DNA of 64,000 bases from Candidatus Gastranaerophilales bacterium (GTDB lineage: Bacteria; Cyanobacteriota; Vampirovibrionia; Gastranaerophilales; Gastranaerophilaceae). The notes below the pieces were generated by a model. The model was not told the DNA's origin. It saw only the letters and a list, made by a program, of their open reading frames with translations, and searched no databases. Positions 25,597 to 34,661 of the stretch are shown one piece after another (within the stretch, counting starts at the first letter, position 1; each line of letters opens with the position of its first letter). A program made the position numbers and the translations under genes. The DNA lies in assembly GCA_947630045.1 (NCBI GenBank), contig CANRGC010000002.1:62001-126000 (forward strand). Direction: 5' to 3'.

Positions 25597-28413
25597 ATGA
25601 ATATACAATTTTCGAACATTTTAAATATAAATAACAATAACCGGCAGCAATCTTTTAAAAGAAGCTTGTCCGGAAATATGCCTTATGATTCTTTTGTAAG
25701 GCAATCACCCGCTTTTTGCGGAAAGAATAAAAATGAAAACATAAGGAAAAACAACGCTTATCTTGAAGATTTAAAGTCGGCAAACATTATTGGGGCAAGA
25801 GCAATGATTGCGGCATTAAACTTATCTTCCGAAACGAATTACAAAAATAATGTCACAATAACCGAGTTTGTCAGAATGCTCAAGCCGGTTATGAGTAAAA
25901 AATTTCCTGTTTTTGATAGTTCAAACGATAAATTAATGCTTTATTTTGCGAGAAACGGAATATACAAAATGCAAGACCTTTTTAAAATGTTCCGCACTCT
26001 GAATAAAAAGCCTAATTTCCAAGACACTTCGGGAATTGATGATGATCCTTTAAAACTTTTAATACTCTATACAAATGTAAGTGAAAAATCGAAAAGTTCT
26101 CTTTTAAATTGGCATGAGGAAGCTTTTTGCATATATAATCAGGCGCTTGACGAGAATAAAAATGCAAATCCCTTTAAAGTTGAAAAGTTAATCAGTGAAA
26201 AAGGGATAGATGAAGTTCAAAACTTTTTAGATTTCGCTTCTTCTTTTGCGCTTTCAAATATAGATATGATGAACAGAAAGTTTGGCTTTTTGAAATCTGA
26301 ATTTAATGATTTTGAAACCCCTTCAGACAGAGTTGAGGCGATTAACTATATTCAAAAAAACTATAATGAAATTCGTTCTGCAATAGAAAACGATGTTGAT
26401 TTCGGCGAAGGAAACAAAAAAGTTGATATAGACAAATTCTTGCACCAAAACTTTGAACTTGCCTATGCGCTTTATGACAGAGAAACAAGAGAAGATTTTG
26501 CTCAAATCATCCCTTATTTAAAACAAAATTCAAAGAAGCTGATTACAAAGCCCGAACTTCAAAAAGAATTTAACGGGCTTCAGACGACCGAAGATAAAAT
26601 AAACATGTTTGCAACCCTTGCGCTAAGCTCTGTTCCGCCCGAACATATAAAAGATTTTTCTCATAATGACCCCTTGCTTGGCGCAGGAAATATGATTTCA
26701 AAAATTGAAAACACCCCCAAAATAATCGGTCTTCTTAAAAATATAGAAGGCAAAGACAACAGTGATGTTGAAAACTTTTATTATAAAAACTGCAATATAT
26801 TAAATTTGGCATATGATTACGGCGACTATGATATTTTCCGTTCTCTTACGGGGGTAATTAAGAAGCTGAACTGTTCCGAAACAGATTTAGTCAAATATTA
26901 TTACGGAAGAACACAAAAACAGCCTCAAGATTACACTTTTGAAAACTTTGCCGATTTTATAGACAAGCTGACTTTTCTTTCGGACAAAGATGCGGAAGTA
27001 ATAAAGAAATCAAGGCTTATATCCTTTGATATGTATAACAAGCTTGCAGACGAGCAAAAATATTTTTCAAAGATTAAACCCGAAATTGAAGAATATATTC
27101 AAAAAGATAATTCCAACTTCTATGTCGGAAAGTCAGCGTTTGACATATATAAACAGTATCATGATTTGTTTTTAAAAGAAAAAGATACATCAAGAGTTTT
27201 AGAAGCAAATGCCGCCTTAAACACCAAAAACGTTGATGAATTCAGACAAAAAACCGAAAAAATTAATGATTTTTCAGGTCTTTTTAAAGACACAAAAACC
27301 CAAAAGAACTTCTTTGAAAGCGCAAAAATTACTTTTGACCTGAACGAAGAAAAAGAAGAAGAGCACCGTCTTGCTTGCTTAAATTTATTACAGAGAATGA
27401 AAAAATCGTGTAAAAACGACGAAGAAAGATATAACAACCTTTTATCAGATTTAATCTCATCAAAATTCCTTTTAAATTCAAAGAGCAATCTGAACCGGTT
27501 TATGAATTGTTTTAGGGAAGATGAAAAATTAACCTCGGCTCTTGAATTGCTCATAGACAGAAAGGCTGCATCCGCCCAAGATTTTATGTCTGACTGCGAG
27601 TCTTATGCCGAAAAATCATATAACCCCTATACAAAATATCTTAACCACCTTGCAAGAACCCCGAAACAGGTTACATTTAAGGAAGATATTGAATGTTTGA
27701 AAAATCTTCAGAAATATATAACCAATAATTCATGCAGCTTGAAAATTTCTTCTGAAAATGTCGAAAGAGTTAGTTATACAAAAGCAACCAAGCTTATAAA
27801 TTCGGAAAAAGACGGTAATTTGGCGTTTAACATAAACTTTTTCAAAGATTTTCTGCCCGAAAATTCTCAAAAAAATGTTCTTTCTTTGCTTCTTCATACA
27901 TATAAACCCTATAAAACAAAAATAACGGAAGAGAGCATAAAAAACGAAATTTATAAGAATTTTCAAAAAACCGATGACTCTTATGCAAATTTGGGCAGAC
28001 TTTTTAATATAGATGAAACATCAAATTTAGACAGTAACAATCAAACCGTAAATATTGATATTCCGCAAAAGTTTGTCAATTTTGTAAAATCGAATGATTG
28101 GCTCAATTATTCGGGCAACAAAGAAAACATTCCAAACCTTACCCTTCATGCAAGAATGAGATTAATTGACAGATTTGCTCTAAACGGTGCAAATTCCGTT
28201 GAAGAACTCTATACCGATGAAACAAAAGAAAAGCTTTTAAAAGTTGTTAATGCGATATACGGAAAAACGCCCGAGAAAATTATCTATGAAGGGGCACCGG
28301 ATAATAAATATGTTGTATATTCAAGGCTTGACAATGAAGTTATTAAATCTGTTTTCACACCGAACGGACAGCTTGTTACGGCGGTGAAAGCCGATAACTG
28401 TAGCGCTCAATAA
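25597..28413 (+). CDS. Large lineage-specific protein, function unknown
   Basis: A 938-residue, Lys/Asn/Glu-rich, mainly helical protein without signal peptide or membrane segments. The N-terminal 60 residues are low-complexity and contain 'SPAFCGKN', the F-x-G motif seen in several proteins here. A separate C-terminal module of about 95 residues starts at 'NLTLHARMRLIDRFAL' (about 845) and runs to 'YVVYSRLDNEVIKSVFTPNG'. Its His/Arg-rich helix followed by strands recalls small RNase or toxin folds, but that is a visual impression only. The ribosome binding site is weak (AGGA 16 nt upstream). It overlaps the end of smpB by 7 nt. Confidence 0.7.
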   Translation: MNIQFSNILNINNNNRQQSFKRSLSGNMPYDSFVRQSPAFCGKNKNENIRKNNAYLEDLKSANIIGARAMIAALNLSSETNYKNNVTITEFVRMLKPVMSKKFPVFDSSNDKLMLYFARNGIYKMQDLFKMFRTLNKKPNFQDTSGIDDDPLKLLILYTNVSEKSKSSLLNWHEEAFCIYNQALDENKNANPFKVEKLISEKGIDEVQNFLDFASSFALSNIDMMNRKFGFLKSEFNDFETPSDRVEAINYIQKNYNEIRSAIENDVDFGEGNKKVDIDKFLHQNFELAYALYDRETREDFAQIIPYLKQNSKKLITKPELQKEFNGLQTTEDKINMFATLALSSVPPEHIKDFSHNDPLLGAGNMISKIENTPKIIGLLKNIEGKDNSDVENFYYKNCNILNLAYDYGDYDIFRSLTGVIKKLNCSETDLVKYYYGRTQKQPQDYTFENFADFIDKLTFLSDKDAEVIKKSRLISFDMYNKLADEQKYFSKIKPEIEEYIQKDNSNFYVGKSAFDIYKQYHDLFLKEKDTSRVLEANAALNTKNVDEFRQKTEKINDFSGLFKDTKTQKNFFESAKITFDLNEEKEEEHRLACLNLLQRMKKSCKNDEERYNNLLSDLISSKFLLNSKSNLNRFMNCFREDEKLTSALELLIDRKAASAQDFMSDCESYAEKSYNPYTKYLNHLARTPKQVTFKEDIECLKNLQKYITNNSCSLKISSENVERVSYTKATKLINSEKDGNLAFNINFFKDFLPENSQKNVLSLLLHTYKPYKTKITEESIKNEIYKNFQKTDDSYANLGRLFNIDETSNLDSNNQTVNIDIPQKFVNFVKSNDWLNYSGNKENIPNLTLHARMRLIDRFALNGANSVEELYTDETKEKLLKVVNAIYGKTPEKIIYEGAPDNKYVVYSRLDNEVIKSVFTPNGQLVTAVKADNCSAQ

Positions 28414-28853
28414 TTTTTTAAATTTTTTGAAATATCTTTTTTCTTTAGCGCTTCTCTTTTGTCATAAAGTTTTTTGCCTTTGCAAAGCGCAATTTCAAGC
28501 TTTAAATATCCCTTTGACAAAAATGCTTCAAGCGGAACAATTGCGTAATTTTCCTGTTTTTGTTTATTTAAGATTTTTAAAATTTCTTTTTTATGAAGGA
28601 GCAATTTCCTTGTCCTTCTTGGTTCGTGGTTATATCTGTTCCCGAAGTCATAGGGCGAAATGTGGCAATTATAAAGGTATGCTTCATAATCTTCGATTTT
28701 TATAAAAGAATCTTTAAGATTTATTGCACCCAATCTTACCGATTTTATTTCAGTACCTGTCAGAACTACGCCCGCTGTGTACCTTTCAAAGATTGTAAAG
28801 TCGAAAAATGCCTTTTTATTTGAAGATATTACTTTTTTAGATACATTAGCCAT
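28407..28853 (-). CDS. smpB: SsrA-binding protein SmpB
   Basis: A 148-residue protein that binds tmRNA and brings it to stalled ribosomes. Family blocks: 'NKKAFFDFTIFERYTAGVVLTGTEIKSVR', 'NLKDSFIKI', 'YNCHISPYD', 'EPRRTRKLLLHKKEI' and 'LEIALCKGKKLYDKREALKKKD'. The C-terminal tail that mimics mRNA in the channel is present but short. No tmRNA gene was recognised nearby. Confidence 0.95.
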   Translation of the reverse strand: MANVSKKVISSNKKAFFDFTIFERYTAGVVLTGTEIKSVRLGAINLKDSFIKIEDYEAYLYNCHISPYDFGNRYNHEPRRTRKLLLHKKEILKILNKQKQENYAIVPLEAFLSKGYLKLEIALCKGKKLYDKREALKKKDISKNLKNY

Positions 28854-29082
28854 AACAAAAAAAATTATATCACAAAAAAAATTAAATTTGGCAAAAACCT
28901 TTTGCCCGTTGAGTTATAAATCATTTTGGCATGCCCGTTTTTCAAAGAATTATAATTGTAAAGTAAACATTTTTTAATTTTTATATCTCAATATTAAAAA
29001 CAAATAACATTTTTATTGACATGCTTTTTATAAAAAACTAAGCTAGACTAATAAGCAAATTTACTCTTTTTAATGGAGTAAA
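28854..29082 (+). other. Intergenic region upstream of nrdD: promoter-like TTGACA and a hairpin
   Basis: About 230 AT-rich bases between divergent smpB and the nrdD leader. A perfect TTGACA lies at 29016-29021 but no good -10 stands 16-18 bp after it. A 7-bp inverted repeat, TTTACTC/GAGTAAA (29060-29066 and 29076-29082), ends exactly at the ATG of a 22-codon reading frame. The right arm of the repeat contains that frame's ribosome binding site, so the hairpin could hide it. Confidence 0.4.
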
Positions 29083-29151
29083 ATGCCACACAAATATTTT
29101 AAAATCATATTAGAGGTTTTAAAAAGAAAACAGACTTTTCTTGGGAGTTAA
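29083..29151 (+). CDS. 22-residue upstream reading frame before nrdD
   Basis: ATG at 29083 has GGAG 4 nt upstream and opens a 22-codon frame, basic and hydrophobic ('MPHKYFKIILEVLKRKQTFL' then GS). It ends in TAA at 29149-29151, 4 nt before the nrdD ATG, and its last codons contain the nrdD ribosome binding site (GGGAG). It could be a translated leader that couples to nrdD, a small protein, or chance. Confidence 0.4.
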   Translation: MPHKYFKIILEVLKRKQTFLGS

Positions 29152-29155
29152 CATC

Positions 29156-31438
29156 ATGCAAAACTATTCGGATAACCAAAAGACTTTCGAATTAAAAAGT
29201 GTTAAAAGTACGGTTGTTGGGGAGAACAATTTTAAAAAAGAGGCAACACCTCCAATTCAGGGCGTTTCCGCTTACACGGGCGAAAAAGTGATTAAAATGC
29301 CCACAGGCGCCGTTAATAACATTTCAATTATCAAAAAAGACGGCACAAAAGAAGAATACAACGTACAAAAAGTAGTTAATGCCGTTAAAAAATCTGCGGC
29401 AAGAATGCTTATCACTTTTACGGACCAAGAAATTGACCAAATTTGTCATCTTGTTAACTCAAAAGCAATTCAGATGAACACAAACGAAATTCAAATTCTC
29501 GATATGCACAATATTGTCGAAAGTGTTTTGGAATCGGTAAATCCGAGAGTTGCTCAAAGCTACAGAAATTACAGAAACTATAAACAAGACTTTGTTTCCA
29601 TGCTTGATAAAGTTTATCAGGAATCACAAAAAATTATGTATATCGGGGACAAAGAAAACTCAAACTCTGACTCTGCGCTTGTTTCAACAAAACGTTCTCT
29701 CGTTTTCAATCAGTTAAATAAAGAACTTTACAAGAAATTCTTCTTAACCGTTGAAGACCTTCAGGCGATTAGAGAAGGTTATATCTATATCCACGATATG
29801 TCTGCAAGACGTGACACAATGAACTGCTGTTTATTTGACGTTGCAAGCGTTTTAAAAGGCGGTTTTGAAATGGGGAACATTTGGTATAACGAGCCAAAAA
29901 CCTTGGATGTTGCGTTTGACGTTATAGGTGATATTGTTATGGCGGCTGCAAGCCAACAATACGGCGGTTTTACGGTTCCGGAAGTTGATAAAATTCTCGC
30001 TCCTTACGCCGAAAAAACATATACAAAAGAATTTGAAAGATATGTTTCTTTGGGGCTTCCTTTTGAAGTGGCTGACAGAGAAGCTACAAAAGATGTTCAA
30101 ACAAACTTTGAACAAGGTTTTCAGGGTTGGGAATATAAATTTAACACGGTTGCTTCATCACGTGGAGATTATCCGTTCATCACCGTTACAACAGGTCTTG
30201 GAACGGGAAAATACGAAAAAATGGCTTCTATCGCTATGTTGAAAACAAGAATGGGCGGGCAAGGCAAGAAAGAATGCAAAAAACCGGTCTTATTCCCTAA
30301 AATTGTTTTCTTATACGATGAAGAACTTCACTCGGAAGGAAAACCCAACTATGACGTATTTCAGGCAGGTATCGAATGTTCCAAAAAGGCAATGTATCCT
30401 GACTGGCTTTCATTAACGGGCGAAGGTTATGTCGCTTCAATTTATAAAAAATACAAAAGAGTTATTTCACCAATGGGCTGCCGTGCTTTCTTATCGCCAT
30501 GGTTTGAAAGAGGCGGAATGAAACCGGCGGACGAAGACGACAAACCGATTTTCGTCGGCAGATTTAATATCGGTGCCGTAAGTTTGCACCTTCCCATGAT
30601 TTATGCAAAAGCTAAAAAGGAATCAAAAGATTTTTATGAAGTTCTTGATTACTATATGGAATTAATCAGAAAAATTCATATCAGAACTTATGAATATCTG
30701 GGCGAACTTAAAGCTTCCATTAACCCGCTTGCTTTTTGTGAAGGCGGATTTTACGGCGGACATTTAGGCTTCCATGACAAATTGAAACCGATTTTGAAAT
30801 CTGCAACGGCATCTTTCGGCATAACCGCATTGAACGAGCTCCAAGAACTTCATAACGGCAAATCTCTTGTGGAAGACGGACAATTTGCACTTGAAGTTAT
30901 GGAATATATAAACAAAAAAGTTGCTCAATACAAAGAAGAAGACGGCTATCTTTACGCAATTTACGGTACTCCGGCTGAATCTTTGTGCGGGCTTCAAATT
31001 GAACAATTCAGAAAAAAATACGGAATTGTTGAAAATGTTTCAGACAGAGGCTATGTTTCAAACAGTTTCCATTGCCATGTAACCGAAAAAATTACGCCTA
31101 TTCAAAAACAAGACCTTGAAAAAAGATTTTGGGATTTGTTAAACGGCGGCAAAATTCAATATGTAAAATATCCTATTTCATATAATACAAAAGCAATTGA
31201 AACTCTTGTTAAAAGAGCTATGGATATGGGATTTTATGAAGGGGTTAACCTTTCTCTTGCATATTGCGATGATTGCGGACATCAGGAACTTTCCATGGAC
31301 GTTTGCCCGAAATGCGGCTCAAAGAATTTAACCAAAATCGACAGAATGAACGGTTATCTTTCATATTCAAGAGTTAAGGGCGACACAAGATTAAACGAAG
31401 CAAAAATGGAAGAAATCAAAGACAGAGTTTCAATGTAA
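29156..31438 (+). CDS. nrdD: Anaerobic ribonucleoside-triphosphate reductase (class III, NrdD)
   Basis: About 760 residues from ATG 29156 (GGGAG upstream; a TTG at 29141 is not needed). It makes deoxyribonucleotides from NTPs without oxygen, using a glycyl radical. An N-terminal ATP-cone ('IIKKDGTKEEYNVQKVVNAV') gives allosteric control. The barrel includes 'YIYIHDMSARRDTMNCCLFDV' and 'GGFTVPEVDK'. A Cys4 zinc ribbon near the C-terminus ('CDDCGHQELSMDVCPKCGS') precedes the glycyl radical loop 'RMNGYLSYSR'. nrdG follows after 23 nt, so the activase is co-expressed. Confidence 0.96.
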   Translation: MQNYSDNQKTFELKSVKSTVVGENNFKKEATPPIQGVSAYTGEKVIKMPTGAVNNISIIKKDGTKEEYNVQKVVNAVKKSAARMLITFTDQEIDQICHLVNSKAIQMNTNEIQILDMHNIVESVLESVNPRVAQSYRNYRNYKQDFVSMLDKVYQESQKIMYIGDKENSNSDSALVSTKRSLVFNQLNKELYKKFFLTVEDLQAIREGYIYIHDMSARRDTMNCCLFDVASVLKGGFEMGNIWYNEPKTLDVAFDVIGDIVMAAASQQYGGFTVPEVDKILAPYAEKTYTKEFERYVSLGLPFEVADREATKDVQTNFEQGFQGWEYKFNTVASSRGDYPFITVTTGLGTGKYEKMASIAMLKTRMGGQGKKECKKPVLFPKIVFLYDEELHSEGKPNYDVFQAGIECSKKAMYPDWLSLTGEGYVASIYKKYKRVISPMGCRAFLSPWFERGGMKPADEDDKPIFVGRFNIGAVSLHLPMIYAKAKKESKDFYEVLDYYMELIRKIHIRTYEYLGELKASINPLAFCEGGFYGGHLGFHDKLKPILKSATASFGITALNELQELHNGKSLVEDGQFALEVMEYINKKVAQYKEEDGYLYAIYGTPAESLCGLQIEQFRKKYGIVENVSDRGYVSNSFHCHVTEKITPIQKQDLEKRFWDLLNGGKIQYVKYPISYNTKAIETLVKRAMDMGFYEGVNLSLAYCDDCGHQELSMDVCPKCGSKNLTKIDRMNGYLSYSRVKGDTRLNEAKMEEIKDRVSM

Positions 31439-31461
31439 TTTTTGTATTGCTTTGAGGAAAA

Positions 31462-31983
31462 ATGAACTATCACAATATTACAAAAGACGATATGCTTAAT
31501 GGCGAAGGTTTGAGGGTAGTTTTGTGGGTAGCAGGCTGCACTCACCATTGCCATAATTGTCATAACCCTATTACATGGGATATTACGGGCGGGCTTGAAT
31601 TTGACAAAGCCGCTGAAGACGAGCTTTTTGAAGCGTTAAATAAAAAACACATTTCAGGAATAACGTTTTCGGGCGGTGACCCCCTTCATCCTTTTAACAG
31701 AGAGGAAGTCGCAAGGCTGATTAAAAAAGTTCGTGAAACCTTGCCGGATAAGACAATCTGGCTTTATACAGGCTATCTTTACGAAGAAGTTAAAGACTTT
31801 GAGGGAATGCCTTACCTCGATGTTTTAATTGACGGCGAATTTGTCGAAAGCCTTAAAGACGAAAGACTTCACTGGGTTGGTTCTTCAAATCAACGGATAA
31901 TTGATGTTCAAAAAACTTTGAAGTCGGGCGAAATTGCGATATATGACGATAACTCTCATCTTTCCCTGACGGGCGCAATCTAG
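31462..31983 (+). CDS. nrdG: Anaerobic ribonucleotide reductase activating protein (NrdG)
   Basis: A 173-residue radical SAM activase that places the glycyl radical on NrdD. It has the CxxxCxxC cluster motif ('CTHHCHNC'), the preceding 'LNGEGLRVVLWVAGC' and the SAM-binding 'TFSGGDPL'. A typical short NrdG with GAGG before the ATG. It overlaps the convergent GH38 gene by 4 nt. Confidence 0.95.
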   Translation: MNYHNITKDDMLNGEGLRVVLWVAGCTHHCHNCHNPITWDITGGLEFDKAAEDELFEALNKKHISGITFSGGDPLHPFNREEVARLIKKVRETLPDKTIWLYTGYLYEEVKDFEGMPYLDVLIDGEFVESLKDERLHWVGSSNQRIIDVQKTLKSGEIAIYDDNSHLSLTGAI

Positions 31984-34193
31984 AAAAATAAAGGTTTTTT
32001 GTCAGATATTCCGATGAATTCTTTACCTTTTTTGTTTAAAATAAAGGTTTTGTTTTTGGCTTTAAATTCACCCAAAATGCCCAAAAACGGATTGCAGAAA
32101 TTTTGTGCAACACCTTCCAAATTTTCATTGAACGCAAGGGCAAACCTAAAGTGATTATGCCCCAAACATTGCATATGGGGGCATTCAATCGGCGGGCCGG
32201 CGGGAACTTTTCTTGCACTGTTCTTTGGGTTTGAAATTATCCCCACGCTTCTTAAAAGACATATTCTGATTGAATTTTTATAAATTTCATATTCATTTAA
32301 CCCTTCAGTTATAATTCCCACACCGTTTGCAAGAACATATTTTTGCATGGGGTATGAATTTGTCTTTAATTCTTCTCTTTTTTTGGGCGGCATGTTTTCA
32401 AAAAGAAGATAATCGGGGTCATGTTCTCTTTCAATTGTTCCAATCGGGTTTTTGGCAAGCGTTTTATATATTAAAGATTTTGTATTAAATGAAACTTGCA
32501 ATTTTCTGTTTTTCTTTTTGTTGACAAAATCAGCTTCAATTTCGAAAAATTCCGATTTATTTGTCAGAGAAAAAACAAGTTTTATATTTTCTTCAAATTT
32601 AATTTCAAGCGAAGATTTAATTTTGCCGTTCGTTTTTACTTTGCTTGATTTTATTTTTAGGGTTTTAGGGTAATCAAGCGGGGCAAAATTATAGCTGTCA
32701 CCCCCGTCCGGAGTGGATAAAAGCTCTATAAAATCGGAATATAAAGTGTTTGTTTTTTTATCAAAAAGATAAATTTTTGAATTTAAAACATAAAGTTTTA
32801 AAAATTTGTTTTCGATAAAATCACATCCGACAACCACCTCTTTTTTTATTGGTTTTAATTTAAAATTTTTGAATGAAAAGGGTGAAATCGGGTCAACTTC
32901 AATCAAATATTCATAAAACTTATGAAAGTCTTCCGTCATGGGGTTTTGGTTCAAATTGTATGAAATTTCATCCGAAACGCCGAAAAACTCTCCTATTTTT
33001 TGGGCATTTTTGAGTTTTTTGTCCGTTACAACTTTTAAAGCCCCGCTTTGAACGTGGTTTGAAAAATTGAAAACCCCGATATAATCGTTATTTTCAACAA
33101 ACAGATTTTCTTTTTTGAAATCTTTTATCAAATATCCCAAAACGGTTTTTGTAAGTTCATTTACGGAATTTTGCCTTTGGCGAACCTGAGAGTGGACAAA
33201 ATCGAGCGAACAGCCGTAAATTGAGTCATGAGCGTGGTTTTTAATAAGTTCAATTGTTGCAGCTTCAAGCTCACGTTCATATTTTCCCTTCATAAAATAA
33301 TCAAAAACTTGCGCCCTGTTAAATAAATTCCATTCCAGCCTTGAGTTTTCCGCTTTTTCCGGCGTTCTTGCCGAATAAACTCCTGATAAAATGTAAGTTT
33401 CAGAGTTGTCCAGAAATTCTCCTTCGTAATTTTCTTTTGAAAAATCGGCGCAATTAAGGTATTCAAAGGGGTTTGAAAGAATAATTTCATAGTTTTTGAG
33501 TTTCAAATTAATTTTTTCTATTTGTTCAAAAACATTTTCAATAACTCCGAGATGATCCCCCCCGATTGGCAAAAGAAGGATGTTTCCTGATTTTTCATTA
33601 ATTTTATCTAAAGTTTTTTCTATAATTTCAGATTTTTTTTCAATGCTCAAATTTGAGTGAAAAACGTCATGATAATATCCCCAAACAAGGCGGGTTGTTT
33701 TAATTCCGTTTGCAATAAAGTCTGAAGGTAAAACAGACACCCCACGCCAGATAATTGCATTTTGAATTTTAAAATGTTTTAAAACTTCAAATATACTTTT
33801 TGAATGACCGAAAGTGTCTGAAAGATAGCCTATAAAATTGTCTTCTTTGAATTTTTTTGAAATCTTGAGCCCGATTTCAAGATTTTTAACTAAAGAAGCC
33901 CCCGAAATTAAAAAGCTGTCTACAGAAGCAAAAAATGGGCCTATAAATAATTTTTTTTCTTTAATTAATTTTTTTATGACCTTTTCTTTTTCGGGTCTGA
34001 ATTTTAAATAATTCAAAAGGGCGTAAACTTGTCCGTCAAAATAAAAAAAAGGAATTTTACCCGATGAAAGCAGGTTTAAAATTTCATCCGTAATTTTGAC
34101 AAGCCTTACATTAAAACTGTCGGAAGTTCTGTACCATTCGGGGTCCCAATGCGTGTGAAGATAAGCTATTACGGGCTTTTTGTTATTTTTCAA
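31980..34193 (-). CDS. Glycoside hydrolase family 38 alpha-mannosidase
   Basis: A 737-residue protein. The N-terminal catalytic domain has the zinc/substrate motif 'HTHWDPEWY' (His13, Asp17), 'DTFGHS' (Asp126 as probable nucleophile) and 'NHAHDSIYGCS'. The C-terminal beta domains contain 'LASNPIGT'-like and 'FRFALAFNEN' stretches usual for the family. No signal peptide is visible, so it probably acts in the cytoplasm on imported mannosides or glycerate-linked mannose, as in bacterial MngB-type enzymes. The sugar specificity is not decidable from sequence. It is a single gene, convergent with nrdG. Confidence 0.85.
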   Translation of the reverse strand: MKNNKKPVIAYLHTHWDPEWYRTSDSFNVRLVKITDEILNLLSSGKIPFFYFDGQVYALLNYLKFRPEKEKVIKKLIKEKKLFIGPFFASVDSFLISGASLVKNLEIGLKISKKFKEDNFIGYLSDTFGHSKSIFEVLKHFKIQNAIIWRGVSVLPSDFIANGIKTTRLVWGYYHDVFHSNLSIEKKSEIIEKTLDKINEKSGNILLLPIGGDHLGVIENVFEQIEKINLKLKNYEIILSNPFEYLNCADFSKENYEGEFLDNSETYILSGVYSARTPEKAENSRLEWNLFNRAQVFDYFMKGKYERELEAATIELIKNHAHDSIYGCSLDFVHSQVRQRQNSVNELTKTVLGYLIKDFKKENLFVENNDYIGVFNFSNHVQSGALKVVTDKKLKNAQKIGEFFGVSDEISYNLNQNPMTEDFHKFYEYLIEVDPISPFSFKNFKLKPIKKEVVVGCDFIENKFLKLYVLNSKIYLFDKKTNTLYSDFIELLSTPDGGDSYNFAPLDYPKTLKIKSSKVKTNGKIKSSLEIKFEENIKLVFSLTNKSEFFEIEADFVNKKKNRKLQVSFNTKSLIYKTLAKNPIGTIEREHDPDYLLFENMPPKKREELKTNSYPMQKYVLANGVGIITEGLNEYEIYKNSIRICLLRSVGIISNPKNSARKVPAGPPIECPHMQCLGHNHFRFALAFNENLEGVAQNFCNPFLGILGEFKAKNKTFILNKKGKEFIGISDKKPLFF

Positions 34194-34341
34194 GATTTTC
34201 CCTTTTAAATAATACTTTTAGCTTATTTTATCATATTTTTTGCCCACAATCCATTTTTTAGATGAGTTTTAAAAAGATGAAATTGTTATACTTAATGTTG
34301 TTGATAATACTTCCCCAATTTGTTTGTAAAAAGAGAAATTA

Positions 34342-34596
34342 ATGACGAAAAAAATTCTTAAAAACATTGAAAATGAAATTGAAAAGTGTAAAAGGCAATT
34401 AAAGGACCTTGAGCCTTTGATATATGATAATGCGGGTGTTGCAGAAAATTACAATCGTCTTCTTGTCAAAAAAGCCATTCTTGTCGATAAATATAAAAAA
34501 ATTCTTTTTAAAAAGCCAACTTTATCTAAAATTCTAAATCTTTTAAAATTTAAAAAAGGTCCGAAACTTATTTGTGACTATTTTCCAAATACATAA
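34342..34596 (+). CDS. Small helical protein, function unknown
   Basis: An 84-residue, Lys-rich protein. Residues 3-55 look like a two-helix coiled coil ('ILKNIENEIEKCKRQLKDLE', then 'YNRLLVKKAILVDKYKKIL'). No known family recognised. AGAGAAATTA precedes the ATG. It might be a small adaptor or regulator. Confidence 0.55.
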   Translation: MTKKILKNIENEIEKCKRQLKDLEPLIYDNAGVAENYNRLLVKKAILVDKYKKILFKKPTLSKILNLLKFKKGPKLICDYFPNT

Positions 34597-34639
34597 AACA
34601 GGCAAATAAAATTTTGCAGGGGTTTTATCTTGAATGTAT

Positions 34640-34645
34640 TATAAT
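34640..34645 (+). promoter_or_regulatory. -10 box TATAAT upstream of the phosphoribosyltransferase-like gene
   Basis: A perfect TATAAT 17 bp before the ATG at 34662 implies a leader of about 10 nt, with no Shine-Dalgarno sequence. Confidence 0.4.
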
Positions 34646-34661
34646 ATTCAGATAGTCCCCT

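Noticed and set aside
29085-29105. NrdR box upstream of nrdD
   Set aside because: ACACAAATATTT has only partial likeness to the NrdR consensus and no second box at the usual spacing.
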